Positions 33,609 through 41,381 of a stretch of 45,029 bases of DNA are shown piece after piece; within the stretch, counting starts at the first letter, position 1; every line of letters starts with the position of its first letter. The translations under genes were made by a program, and so were the position numbers. Location: the NCBI GenBank assembly GCA_021804105.1, contig JAJZKP010000006.1, positions 1 through 45,029 of the forward strand. The letters are read 5' to 3'. This DNA comes from Microcaldota archaeon. Its GTDB lineage: Archaea; Micrarchaeota; Micrarchaeia; Micrarchaeales; CABMGC01. The notes below the pieces were generated by a model that saw only the letters and a list, made by a program, of their open reading frames with translations, was not told the DNA's origin and made no database searches.

Positions 33609-33857
33609 TCACTCTATAACGTGCTTCAGCTTCAGGATAGAGTCCATAAGGCCATGAGCATATGCAATACTCGAAAACGATGTATACATATCGCCCTTCG
33701 CAAGCCATGCTTCAGCGTCATTCGCATACATCTTTGCCAGCTCCACCACCCTGGACTCGTCTCCGCTAAGCTTAACTGCGCTTGTTTTCTCAAGGCTGTA
33801 GGAGAAAAGAGCTATGTCCTTCCTTATCCTCTTCTCTATGTCCTCCGTGGCGACCAC
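33609..33857 (-). CDS. DUF357-family protein
   Basis: 82-residue all-helical protein of the archaeal DUF357 family, recognised by YANDAEAWLAKGDMYTSFSSIAYAHGLMDSI (conserved D, GD and YAxGLxD). Function is unknown; the fold is related to HEPN/TPR-like helical bundles. The start is GTG 33857 immediately after the pcn stop, so translation is coupled. Located between pcn and trm1. Confidence 0.85.
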   Translation of the reverse strand: MVATEDIEKRIRKDIALFSYSLEKTSAVKLSGDESRVVELAKMYANDAEAWLAKGDMYTSFSSIAYAHGLMDSILKLKHVIE

Positions 33858-34601
33858 TCAGTCTTCCATGTAAGGCGCAAGGAAGTATGACAGGTCTGCA
33901 TCGCCGATCTTGTAGCTCAGTCTGAGCGGTTCGTTTGATTTCATGGATATCGAGACCGAGTTTCCGAGAGGGCAGCTCTTGACCATGTTCTCAAGGAATT
34001 CCAGGTTGAATACTGCATCGGCGTTCTTGCCAGCATCGATCTTCCTTACCACTGCGCCATCCTTGCTGTGCAATTCCTCAAGTTCGCCTGAATCGCCATG
34101 CGCGCTTGTAGTGAACTGGTCCTTGGCGGCCTTGAAAGAAATGTAAGATGAGAGAAGGCTTGCATCCTTGAGTATGTCCTTGAGAGGATCTCCGCTTAGC
34201 TCGACGTTTGCGTCGAACTCCACATTGGGCTCCTTCTCAACGCTTTTCTTTACATCTATCATCTGGAGCTTGTATCGCCTCCTGCTGCCAGGCCCTATGA
34301 ACTCCATTGAGAGCTTGCTGTCTGAGTCCTTCATTACAAGTGCTTCGTCTTCCCTGGTCCTTGAGAGTATCTTGCCCAGGTTCTCAAGATTTATGCCTAT
34401 GCCAGTGTTCTTGTCTATCGTGAACTTTGAGAACGCCTTGGCCGGCATGAAGAACGAGACCATGCTTATGCTGGAAGGATCCATGGCCTTTAGGCTTATG
34501 CCCTCCTTGGTTATGTTGAAAAGCCCTTCATCAACCAGTGCACCAACAGCACTTATGCAGTCTCTCCAATACTTCGCATTATCAAGCTTTATCTCAAACA
34601 T
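33858..34601 (-). CDS. pcn: PCNA, DNA polymerase sliding clamp
   Basis: 247-residue two-domain clamp monomer that trimerises around DNA and tethers polymerase, ligase and nucleases through PIP boxes. Typical segments: AKYWRDCISAVGALVDEGLF, KAMDPSSISMV, the interdomain connector around GPGSRRRYKLQMIDV, and the C-terminal APYMED. It heads the pcn-DUF357-trm1 operon; the promoter lies in the AT-rich 34620-34660 (TTCTATATAC on this strand). Confidence 0.95.
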   Translation of the reverse strand: MFEIKLDNAKYWRDCISAVGALVDEGLFNITKEGISLKAMDPSSISMVSFFMPAKAFSKFTIDKNTGIGINLENLGKILSRTREDEALVMKDSDSKLSMEFIGPGSRRRYKLQMIDVKKSVEKEPNVEFDANVELSGDPLKDILKDASLLSSYISFKAAKDQFTTSAHGDSGELEELHSKDGAVVRKIDAGKNADAVFNLEFLENMVKSCPLGNSVSISMKSNEPLRLSYKIGDADLSYFLAPYMED

Positions 34602-34717
34602 AGGATCACTCTTTTCCAGCCAGACAAGAATTATTGGTAGTATATAGAACGATAGATTATTAAGAATAGCGACGTGGATGCGACTTGATAAATAATTCGC
34701 CCCGCAAACCCATCATT

Positions 34718-34915
34718 TCAATGGTGGGTTAGGGGCGAAGTAGAAATGGAAGAATCCCATTTTTCCGTCAGGGATTCACGGACTTCATATCGTTGTTTGT
34801 TTCGGTATGTTCTCAGTTCATAGACGATTGCCTCACTGGAAAACTTAGGTCTTACATAATTTCCCTGAGCGTGGATTTCGGCGTGTCCCGCCGTATAACA
34901 TGACTCTTGTTGCAA
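34718..34915 (-). pseudogene. C-terminal remnant of TnpB
   Basis: The 65-codon frame encodes CYTAGHAEIHAQGNYVRP and SEAIVYELRT, matching the tail found after the zinc-ribbon and last catalytic Asp of archaeal TnpB proteins (form TAGxAEIxAxGDxVRP). None of the RuvC residues or the zinc ribbon remains. It ends inside the right-end hairpin, as intact tnpB genes of this family often do. It is a relic, not expected to be expressed as a nuclease. Confidence 0.7.
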
Positions 34916-34966
34916 ACATATATATGCCTTTTTGTTCTATCTTATTGTGTTGTTTGTTTCGGGAAG

Positions 34967-34987
34967 CCCACACGATTTATCGGTGGG
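34967..34987 (+). repeat. Subterminal hairpin of IS200/IS605 type
   Basis: CCCAC A CGAT TT ATCG GTGGG: nine base pairs with one bulged A. The downstream AGGATGTCAC resembles the conserved end sequence of many IS605-family elements. It could be the left end of the relic or the right end of a second, lost copy. Confidence 0.6.
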
Positions 34988-35023
34988 AGGATGTCACATA
35001 AACATTGCCGCTAGATTAGCATT

Positions 35024-35833
35024 ATGCGCATAGCAATAGCTTGCTCCTCTGATGACCCGGCATCTTCCAACATGGCCGGCCACATAATCAGGGAATATGG
35101 CCTCGACAGTGTCTCTCCCAGCCTTTTCGTGTACGGAAAGCATGAGATAGTACTGCAAAGGATAGACAAACCTTTGTGGTCTTACGAGCATGCGGACTCG
35201 CTCAATGTAGACATGATCTTATTCCTTAGCCAGCACCAGAGCGCAGAGGGGATACCCGCGCTCACAGTGCACTCGATGGGGAATTGGGGCATGGAGAACG
35301 CATATGGCGGGGAACCGCAGGCTCTCTCAGCTGCTGCACCGGGCCCCATGCTCTCAGCGTTCAGGCTATTGAAGAGCATAGAATCGACAGTCGGGAAGAC
35401 TTACGAGGCTACGCATCACGGACCGTGCCTGAAGACTCCGGCATTCTTCATGGAGATGGGGGGCAACCGAAGCACCATAGAGAACAAGGACCTGGCAGCA
35501 CTTGTAGGAAGCAGGGCCTTTGAGACTGCGCTGGAGATTCTTGATGGCAAAACGGAGTATGAAAAGATAGCGATAGGAATAGGCAGCGGGCATTATCCAT
35601 CAAAGTTCTCGGCCCTTGCGACTGGACGGGGATATGCGTTCTCATACATAATGCCAAAGTACGCAATTCGCAGGAAGGATGGAAATGCAGATCTCAGTAT
35701 GCTCAGAAAGGCCATAGAGATGACGAAGGACATTGATATTGCCGTGATTGAGTGGAAAAGCCTTGACTCGGCAACGAGGAAAGAGGTGCTCTCGATGCTG
35801 GATGAGCAGGGCCTCGAGTTTGAGAGGGTGTAG
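35024..35833 (+). CDS. dtdA: D-aminoacyl-tRNA deacylase, DTD2/GEK1 type
   Basis: 269 residues. Archaeal/plant-type deacylase that removes D-amino acids wrongly attached to tRNA. Diagnostic segments: LSQHQSAEGIPALTVHSMGNWG, YEATHHGPCL, and IGIGSGHYPSKF, in the order and spacing of the DTD2 family. ATG 35024 begins the first strand MRIAIACSSDDPAS. It follows the IS relic and precedes a DJ-1-like gene by 37 bp. Confidence 0.93.
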   Translation: MRIAIACSSDDPASSNMAGHIIREYGLDSVSPSLFVYGKHEIVLQRIDKPLWSYEHADSLNVDMILFLSQHQSAEGIPALTVHSMGNWGMENAYGGEPQALSAAAPGPMLSAFRLLKSIESTVGKTYEATHHGPCLKTPAFFMEMGGNRSTIENKDLAALVGSRAFETALEILDGKTEYEKIAIGIGSGHYPSKFSALATGRGYAFSYIMPKYAIRRKDGNADLSMLRKAIEMTKDIDIAVIEWKSLDSATRKEVLSMLDEQGLEFERV

Positions 35834-35870
35834 CAATCCTTTTATTCTTTCCATGAGCCATGGAAGTGTT

Positions 35871-36395
35871 ATGATGAGAGTCGCTATAATAATACCGCAG
35901 CGTGGATTCAAGGACGAATCGTTGCGGGCTGCAACAGATCTGCTGGGAAAATGGCATGTTGAGGCAGTCATAGCTAGTTATTCTTCAGGCGACTCGGTGG
36001 GCTATCACGGAGCTGTTGTGAAACCAGCTATGAGCGCGGCACTGGTCAAATCGTCCGACTTTGACGCGATACTGCTCATAGACGGTCCGGGAGTTGACCA
36101 ATACGCGCTGTACGACTTCAGGCCCCTGCTCGACACCGTTCGCCATTTCTCCATGAATGGAAAAACAGTAGCAGGCATAGGCAACGCAATAAAGATACTG
36201 GCGCGTGCAAATGTGGTTGCCGATACCAAGATCGCATCCCCGAAAGAGGATGAAACAAGGCGGCTTGCCGTATTATACAAGGGCATTCTCACCGATAACT
36301 ATCTGGAGCAGGACAAGAATATTCTTACGCTAAATGCGCCGGAGAAGGTCGATGAGCTTATAGACAGGCTTCTTGTTAAGCTGGGAGTAAAGTGA
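35871..36395 (+). CDS. DJ-1/PfpI-like protein lacking the nucleophile cysteine
   Basis: 174-residue flavodoxin-like fold of the DJ-1/PfpI superfamily: MRVAIIIPQRGFKDESLRAATDLL (conserved Glu), GDSVGYHGAVVKPAM, FDAILLIDGPGVDQY, and the nucleophile-elbow region GKTVAGIGNAIKILARANVV. The elbow, normally AxCHG, reads AGIGNA, so the catalytic Cys is absent and ordinary protease or deglycase activity is unlikely. ATG 35871 or 35874 is supported by CTTTTATTC about 25-30 nt before. Longer frames run into the previous gene. Confidence 0.75.
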   Translation: MMRVAIIIPQRGFKDESLRAATDLLGKWHVEAVIASYSSGDSVGYHGAVVKPAMSAALVKSSDFDAILLIDGPGVDQYALYDFRPLLDTVRHFSMNGKTVAGIGNAIKILARANVVADTKIASPKEDETRRLAVLYKGILTDNYLEQDKNILTLNAPEKVDELIDRLLVKLGVK

Positions 36396-36416
36396 CATGT
36401 TGATGTTTCCAAAGCC

Positions 36417-37154
36417 TTAGCCTGGCAGTCCATGCTGCGCCTGGCGGGCCACAATTCCATCCGGAGTTATATCGAATTGCAGCTCGATATTTTTGTACTG
36501 CGAGTACCTGAGCTTGGCCACGCTGATTGTGTACCTTGTCCTTTCATCCGCATCCCCGTGCTTCTTCAGCCTTATTATATTGTCGAACATTGCTTCATCG
36601 AAGAGGCCGGGCACTTTCGTTGCTTCAGATGACAAAGTATCGCTTATTATTATGCCGGTAACGCCCTTGCTACGCAGGTAGTCCACTATAAGCGCCACAG
36701 CCTTGGTGAATGTCCTATCATCATTCAGGTTAACCCGTATCAGGCCGAGAGAGTCTATTATCATTACCCTTGCCTCGTTGGCCTTTATGGCATTCTCAAG
36801 GATCACAAGGAATCGCTCTATTACGTCTCCGGCCTTTATGGCTATCACCACATTCCTTTCAAGGACAAATAGATTGCCGCTGCTGACAAGCACATCAACA
36901 GCCTCGAAGTTCGGGAATACCGCCTTCATGTTCTTCAGCAGAGATTCCTTCGATTCGTCTATTGAGAGGTATACAACAGGCATGCCGGTTGAGGCGTTGG
37001 CATAGGCAATATTGAGCGCGAGCAAGGTCTTTGCGGTTCCGGTCTCACCTACAAGGAGGGTCTGGGTGCCTTCGGTGAGCCCGCCGTACAGCATGTCATC
37101 TATGCCATGTATGCCCGTGGGAATCTTGCTTGCTTTAGGAGTATCGTCTGACAT
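36417..37154 (-). CDS. KaiC-like RecA-superfamily ATPase (second copy)
   Basis: 245 residues, a single KaiC/RadC-type ATPase domain. Opening IPTGIHGIDDMLYGGLTEGTQTLLVGE is typical; Walker A is GETGTAKT (36-43, the penultimate Gly being Ala); Walker B is MIIDSLGLI; TIIISDTL-like strand and a final KLRYSQYKNIELQFDITPDGI. Such archaeal proteins are signalling or motor ATPases of mostly unknown role. It ends the minus-strand cluster that also holds the UbiA gene and a second KaiC-like gene, with a 64-bp gap to ubiA. Confidence 0.85.
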   Translation of the reverse strand: MSDDTPKASKIPTGIHGIDDMLYGGLTEGTQTLLVGETGTAKTLLALNIAYANASTGMPVVYLSIDESKESLLKNMKAVFPNFEAVDVLVSSGNLFVLERNVVIAIKAGDVIERFLVILENAIKANEARVMIIDSLGLIRVNLNDDRTFTKAVALIVDYLRSKGVTGIIISDTLSSEATKVPGLFDEAMFDNIIRLKKHGDADERTRYTISVAKLRYSQYKNIELQFDITPDGIVARQAQHGLPG

Positions 37155-37218
37155 GACTGGCCCAGCAACAAACTAGTTTAGCACTATTAAAAAGCTTTCG
37201 GAACCACATTTTATGCAG

Positions 37219-38079
37219 TTATATAAGAAGGAGTAGAAGTATTATCAATGCGCGCACAAATAAGCCATTTCTTTGAGAATTGAAATGCATCCTCTCCTCA
37301 ACCTTGGGGTCCTTTGTCTTGCTAACAGCATTCAGTATATAGAGCGCAAATAAGTATGATAACAGTAGGATCAAAAAGGCTGGATTAAGTATTCCGGTAA
37401 CAACCATTATAATAAGGAATATGTAGGCCGCAGTTGCAAATGCTAATTGTATCTTTATTGCAAGTGATTTACCGAATACTACAGGCAAGGTCTTTTTTCC
37501 ATGCTCCCTGTCGCCAATAATGTCAGAGTAGTCTTTAGTCATTGAATACCCAAGGTCTACTAACACCAGGAATAATATCAGTGGCAGCCATCTTGCAAAT
37601 AATGTTAGGTTGTTGCTGCCACTAAAGAATCCTATTGCAGAAGAAACACCAGCATAAGCTAGTGCTATGGTAAGGTAATTTACAAACGTTTTATCTTTCA
37701 GCTTTGTACCCATAGAGTACAATATTCCAAGAAGAACGAATATGGTAATCGCCATTACCAAGTACAAATTAGAAGAGAGCAGTAGCATAGACGCATAGAC
37801 AATTATTATCAGGGTAATGTATATTGCAAGTAACTGTTTTCTTGAGAATGTTTCGTGCATAGCTACTCTTTTCTTGTTACGTATATCTATCTGCCAGTCA
37901 GAATAGTTGTTTATAACATTTGCAGATATGTCTACGAGTATTATCAGATATATTCCCTGCAATAGAAGCAGGATGTTCCCGGATCCAGAAAGTAAGAATC
38001 CAAGTATGGTAGTTGGTACTACAACTATCAGTATAGCTGGGATAAAAGCCTCTTTAAGCCCTTTTAGTTTATTAGTCAT
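37219..38079 (-). CDS. UbiA-family prenyltransferase
   Basis: 286-residue integral membrane enzyme with about nine hydrophobic helices. Both aspartate motifs are present: NVINNYSDWQIDIRNKKR (NxxxD-type) and KDYSDIIGDREHGKKTLPVVFG. Family members attach prenyl chains to aromatic rings or to geranylgeranylglyceryl phosphate in archaeal lipid synthesis; which one applies here cannot be decided. The ATG overlaps the upstream gene stop as ATGA (38076-38079), showing translational coupling to the unknown 373-residue protein. Confidence 0.88.
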   Translation of the reverse strand: MTNKLKGLKEAFIPAILIVVVPTTILGFLLSGSGNILLLLQGIYLIILVDISANVINNYSDWQIDIRNKKRVAMHETFSRKQLLAIYITLIIIVYASMLLLSSNLYLVMAITIFVLLGILYSMGTKLKDKTFVNYLTIALAYAGVSSAIGFFSGSNNLTLFARWLPLILFLVLVDLGYSMTKDYSDIIGDREHGKKTLPVVFGKSLAIKIQLAFATAAYIFLIIMVVTGILNPAFLILLLSYLFALYILNAVSKTKDPKVEERMHFNSQRNGLFVRALIILLLLLI

Positions 38080-39197
38080 GTTACAATCCCGATAGATACT
38101 CTTAAGCTGTTGCTGTATAGCCCTGATTTTATGTCTCTAGCCGATATCTTTGTTCCCGTTTGGCCTTCCAGGAAGCCTTCGATGGCTCCTCTAAGTAGGG
38201 GGAATCTGGATTCCTCAGCGCCGACATACCATGGAACACCTATGAAGTTAAAGTTCTCATATGTTGCAGTCTTTTCTGTTGTAACTATGCCATATCCAAG
38301 CGCAGTAAGCATGTTTGCCAGGAACGAATAGCTGTTGGTCTGTTTTGGGAGATTCTTTCCCATGATCATAAAGGATTCCTTTGCAACTTCATACATTATC
38401 TGATCCCCAAATAATCTTTCTAAATCATAGGGCAGTGATATCTCCACAGGAATAAGTCGCACATTTGGCAAGGAAAATTTCAGGGAACCCTTTTCGTACA
38501 TGAATAACCCGGTCTGCATGAGTTTGTTTACATTGAATGCTCCCGCCGGAACAGGGTTTGGAGGTTTGTTAAATCTTATATACTTTTCATTAAGAGTTTC
38601 TGGCTTGCCTTTTGATTCGTAATATTGGACGCCTCTCTCTTGGAGAGCCACTTCAGGACCGCATATTAGTGTGTATTTGCCGGGACCTTTTGACACGACT
38701 CCGCATTCTACTCCGTCAAAGTTGTTAAGGAAGTATCCCCAGATACCGGCACAGCCACCAACAGTAAGCGGTAAACCACCCCCGTTAACACGCGTCACTA
38801 CAAGATCTGATGTATCTAGAGTGAGTACATTATTGTTGGTATCCACATCAACAGTTATGCTCTCTGCATAAAGTGACTCGAAAAACTTGAAGCTCATCTT
38901 GACCGAAAACTCCAGATCGGATCTGGGCATTCGCGTCAATTCAGAAAACCTATATCCAAACCTTTTGCCAGCGCCATATAGTTTTTCCATTCCGTTTCGG
39001 CCATACATTTCAGATACTTTTTCTTCCAAAGAAATGAAGAACGGCTCTGAAAGGAATATGTTTCTTACGAATGCATTCTGCCCCTGTAGAGTATAATACT
39101 TACCAATTACATAGCCAGGAACATCTATGCGGAAGACTTTTGGTAGCAGAATCTTCTTTAGAAAGAATTCCTTTATTGGATCTGCATTTAATGCCAA
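38076..39197 (-). CDS. Conserved protein, paralogue B of the KaiC/UbiA cluster
   Basis: 373 residues, strongly similar to the 370-residue protein encoded 1 kb upstream on the same strand. Shared: opening (ALNADPIKEFFLKKILLPKVF), RNIFLSEPFF, YGAGKRFGYRF, TRVNGGGLPLTVGGCAGIWGYFLN, ECG, and near the end GxPWY, FPLLRGAIEGFLEGQ. Two halves, each with a helical part followed by strands and a GAIxGFLEG-like helix, faintly resemble V4R ligand-binding domains, but the usual cysteines are missing. No signal peptide. Start TTG 39197 after AGGTGG. It is coupled to ubiA. Function unknown. Confidence 0.7.
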   Translation of the reverse strand: MALNADPIKEFFLKKILLPKVFRIDVPGYVIGKYYTLQGQNAFVRNIFLSEPFFISLEEKVSEMYGRNGMEKLYGAGKRFGYRFSELTRMPRSDLEFSVKMSFKFFESLYAESITVDVDTNNNVLTLDTSDLVVTRVNGGGLPLTVGGCAGIWGYFLNNFDGVECGVVSKGPGKYTLICGPEVALQERGVQYYESKGKPETLNEKYIRFNKPPNPVPAGAFNVNKLMQTGLFMYEKGSLKFSLPNVRLIPVEISLPYDLERLFGDQIMYEVAKESFMIMGKNLPKQTNSYSFLANMLTALGYGIVTTEKTATYENFNFIGVPWYVGAEESRFPLLRGAIEGFLEGQTGTKISARDIKSGLYSNSLRVSIGIVT

Positions 39198-39205
39198 TTT
39201 ACCAC

Positions 39206-39967
39206 CTACTTCATTTCAGGTGGTGAAACTACTATTCCCCTGTCTGTTATCTCGAAATTATGGAAGTCTAGGGAATTATGAGTACCTCTGATCTTAAGCA
39301 CTTTCAGCATTCTTGAGGCTCCGCCACCCAAGTCTGCTATATCAAATTGAATAACACCGTCGCAAACGAATTCGCTGACGCCATCTACAGTGAGTCTGTT
39401 CTCTCCCTCAACTCTATCAGTTATTATAACATTTGTAGTGCCTAGTTTAGAGAGATGATTTATTGTGAGGTACGTTGTGCGCTGTTCAGATCCACCAGAA
39501 TAGAATAATTCCTTGTCTGCCATATTAGATGAATTAAGCACTTTGGTGATTTCCTCGTCGTATACCAGCGGCACATCAAATTGATCTATATTAATAGAAA
39601 AGGATGCAAGACTATCGAATACGATTCTTTCTGCTTTGACGCGTTTCACTTCCTCACGTATTTTATCGAATAATCTGACGCTCTTCCTGTCAAGCGGTAC
39701 TTTGACTATTGCAAGTTTATCTTCGTTCTCGAGTTTTTCTATATCCCATCCGAATTGGTCTCCTTGCTGTCTGAAGATTTCATCAGACATATCAAGGGAT
39801 ATGTATACGCCAGGATGACCGGTCACAGCCCCATTATATAGGAATTGCTGCCCGAAGATTGTCTTCCCAGATCCCGGAGAACCGGTTAAAAGTATATTAA
39901 AAGCTTTTGGGAAACCGCCACCCACTAGTTCATCAAAACCGGGTATCCCGGTCGCCACTCTTTCCAC
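39206..39967 (-). CDS. KaiC-like RecA-superfamily ATPase (between the paralogues)
   Basis: 253 residues. Opening VATGIPGFDELVGGGFPKAFNILLTGSPGSGKT (Walker A at 29-36) is the classical KaiC-type start; Walker B is IVFDSLASF; a later strand NVIITDRVEGENRLTVDGVSEFVCDGVIQF matches archaeal KaiC-like ATPases. GTG 39967 follows the Shine-Dalgarno-like GGGAGAT and a TATTTAAAT element at about 39998-40006. It lies 8 bp before paralogue B, and 65 bp after paralogue A, so all are probably one functional set. Confidence 0.88.
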   Translation of the reverse strand: MERVATGIPGFDELVGGGFPKAFNILLTGSPGSGKTIFGQQFLYNGAVTGHPGVYISLDMSDEIFRQQGDQFGWDIEKLENEDKLAIVKVPLDRKSVRLFDKIREEVKRVKAERIVFDSLASFSINIDQFDVPLVYDEEITKVLNSSNMADKELFYSGGSEQRTTYLTINHLSKLGTTNVIITDRVEGENRLTVDGVSEFVCDGVIQFDIADLGGGASRMLKVLKIRGTHNSLDFHNFEITDRGIVVSPPEMK

Positions 39968-40032
39968 TCATATCTCCCATAATACCTACGAACATAGGAT
40001 TTAAATAGCATAGCGGTTAGGTAGCACGGCCA

Positions 40033-41145
40033 TCAGAGTTGTACGTCAATGACTACTCTTAGAGTATTAACGTGCAACTCGGAGCTGAAGTAGCTTGCCT
40101 TTATTGGAGGATTGCCCTGGCCTTCGAGGAATCCGGCTATAGCTCCGCGAAGGAGTGGAAATGTAGACTTGCTTACAGTCTCATACCACGGTGTGCCGCT
40201 GAAAACGAAGCTCATTATTCCTGGGCCTTTTTCTGCAGTTACTATACCGAGACCCATTCCGGTGAGTATATTTGCAAGATATGTGTGGATATTGGCCTGT
40301 TTTGGTATAGTCTTGCCGATTATTGCAAATGACTCCTTTGCTGTCTCGTATACCATTTGCTCCCCAAAAAGCGTTTCTAGCTCGTATGGTAGGAAAATTT
40401 CTACGGAGAGTAAACGTGAATGCGGTAGGGCATACTTGAGCGGGCCTTTGTCATAGTAGAAAGGTTCCGTATGCATCATCTTGTTTGTGTTGAACACATT
40501 AGGCGGGATGTAGCTTGGGGGTTGGTTAAAACGCGTGTATATTGGTTTGTCATTCATGTTTGGTATTCCGTGAGATTCGTAGAACTTTATCCCCATTTCC
40601 TTGAGCTTTTCTGCAGGTGCACTTATTAGCATATAGTTGCCATCGCTTTTGCGTATTATTCCGCACTCTATAGAATTAAAGTCATTCAGGAGGTATCCCC
40701 ATATACCAGCAGTTCCGCCGATCATGACTGGGAGTCCACTTCCATTTACTCTGGTGATCACGAGGTTCTCAGTATCTACCGTAATGACTTTGTCTTCCAT
40801 GTCTATGTCTGGCAAAAGCCGGTCAGCATATATGGATTCTACAAAGTCGTAGCACATTTTAACTGAGAATTTGATATCTGATCTGGGGATATTCGTTAGC
40901 GCACAGAATCTATAACCTAGCTTCTTCCCAACGCCATAGAGTTTTGCAAGCCCTTCCTCTCCAAACTTGTCCGACACTCTCTTCTCAAGAGACACAAAGA
41001 ATGGCTCTGAAAGGAATAGGTTCCTAATGAATATGTTGGATCCCTGACTGCCTAGCACATAGCCAGGCACGTCGACTAGGAACATCCTTGGCAGTACGAC
41101 CTGTTTAAGGAAGAATTCCTTTAGAGAATCTGCATTAAACGCCAT
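40033..41145 (-). CDS. Conserved protein, paralogue A of the KaiC/UbiA cluster
   Basis: 370 residues, same family as the 373-residue neighbour (opening AFNADSLKEFFLKQVVLPRMF; TRVNGSGLPVMIGGTAGIWGYLLN; GTPWY; FPLLRGAIAGFLEGQ). Length and domain order are identical in both, so they arose by duplication; clear divergence argues for distinct partners, perhaps a heterodimer. ATG 41145 follows AAAGGTGG, and a CTATTTAAATACC promoter lies at about 41184-41196. It has no catalytic signature known to me. Confidence 0.7.
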   Translation of the reverse strand: MAFNADSLKEFFLKQVVLPRMFLVDVPGYVLGSQGSNIFIRNLFLSEPFFVSLEKRVSDKFGEEGLAKLYGVGKKLGYRFCALTNIPRSDIKFSVKMCYDFVESIYADRLLPDIDMEDKVITVDTENLVITRVNGSGLPVMIGGTAGIWGYLLNDFNSIECGIIRKSDGNYMLISAPAEKLKEMGIKFYESHGIPNMNDKPIYTRFNQPPSYIPPNVFNTNKMMHTEPFYYDKGPLKYALPHSRLLSVEIFLPYELETLFGEQMVYETAKESFAIIGKTIPKQANIHTYLANILTGMGLGIVTAEKGPGIMSFVFSGTPWYETVSKSTFPLLRGAIAGFLEGQGNPPIKASYFSSELHVNTLRVVIDVQL

Positions 41146-41381
41146 GCAATACCACCTTTATCCAGCGCGCAATCTATTTATGAGCAAGGTATTTAAATAG
41201 CCTCGCAGGTTTCATCGAGAAGGCCCAGCAACCACAATTACATGGCATTAATGTAGACTCTTAACTGCAAACCTCCAATACATGAGCACATAGCAAAGGC
41301 TTAAAAGTGGCAAGGAAGATATTAGATTACTTGGTGAGAATATGTTTGGAGGAGGACCTTATCAACCATAGGATTGTCGCT

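Larger units (their letters stand above)
34690..35000 (-). mobile_element. Decayed, internally deleted IS200/IS605-type element
   Basis: About 300 bp bounded by two subterminal hairpins. The right-end-type hairpin is at 34696-34739: TTCGCCCC/GGGGCGAA plus AACCCATCATT/AATGGTGGGTT. The other, at 34967-34987 (CCCAC, CGAT against ATCG, GTGGG), is followed by AGGATGTCAC. Both have the form of IS200/IS605 ends. Between them is only the C-terminal tail of a TnpB protein on the minus strand; TnpA and most of tnpB are missing. A 14-bp direct repeat GTTGTTTGTTTCGG (34792-34805 and 34949-34962) may mark the deletion event. Confidence 0.7.

Noticed and set aside
35330-35350. CCGGGCCCCA as a possible attR copy of the tRNA-Ile 3' end
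   Set aside because: Only the acceptor-like part matches, inside the conserved dtdA coding sequence.
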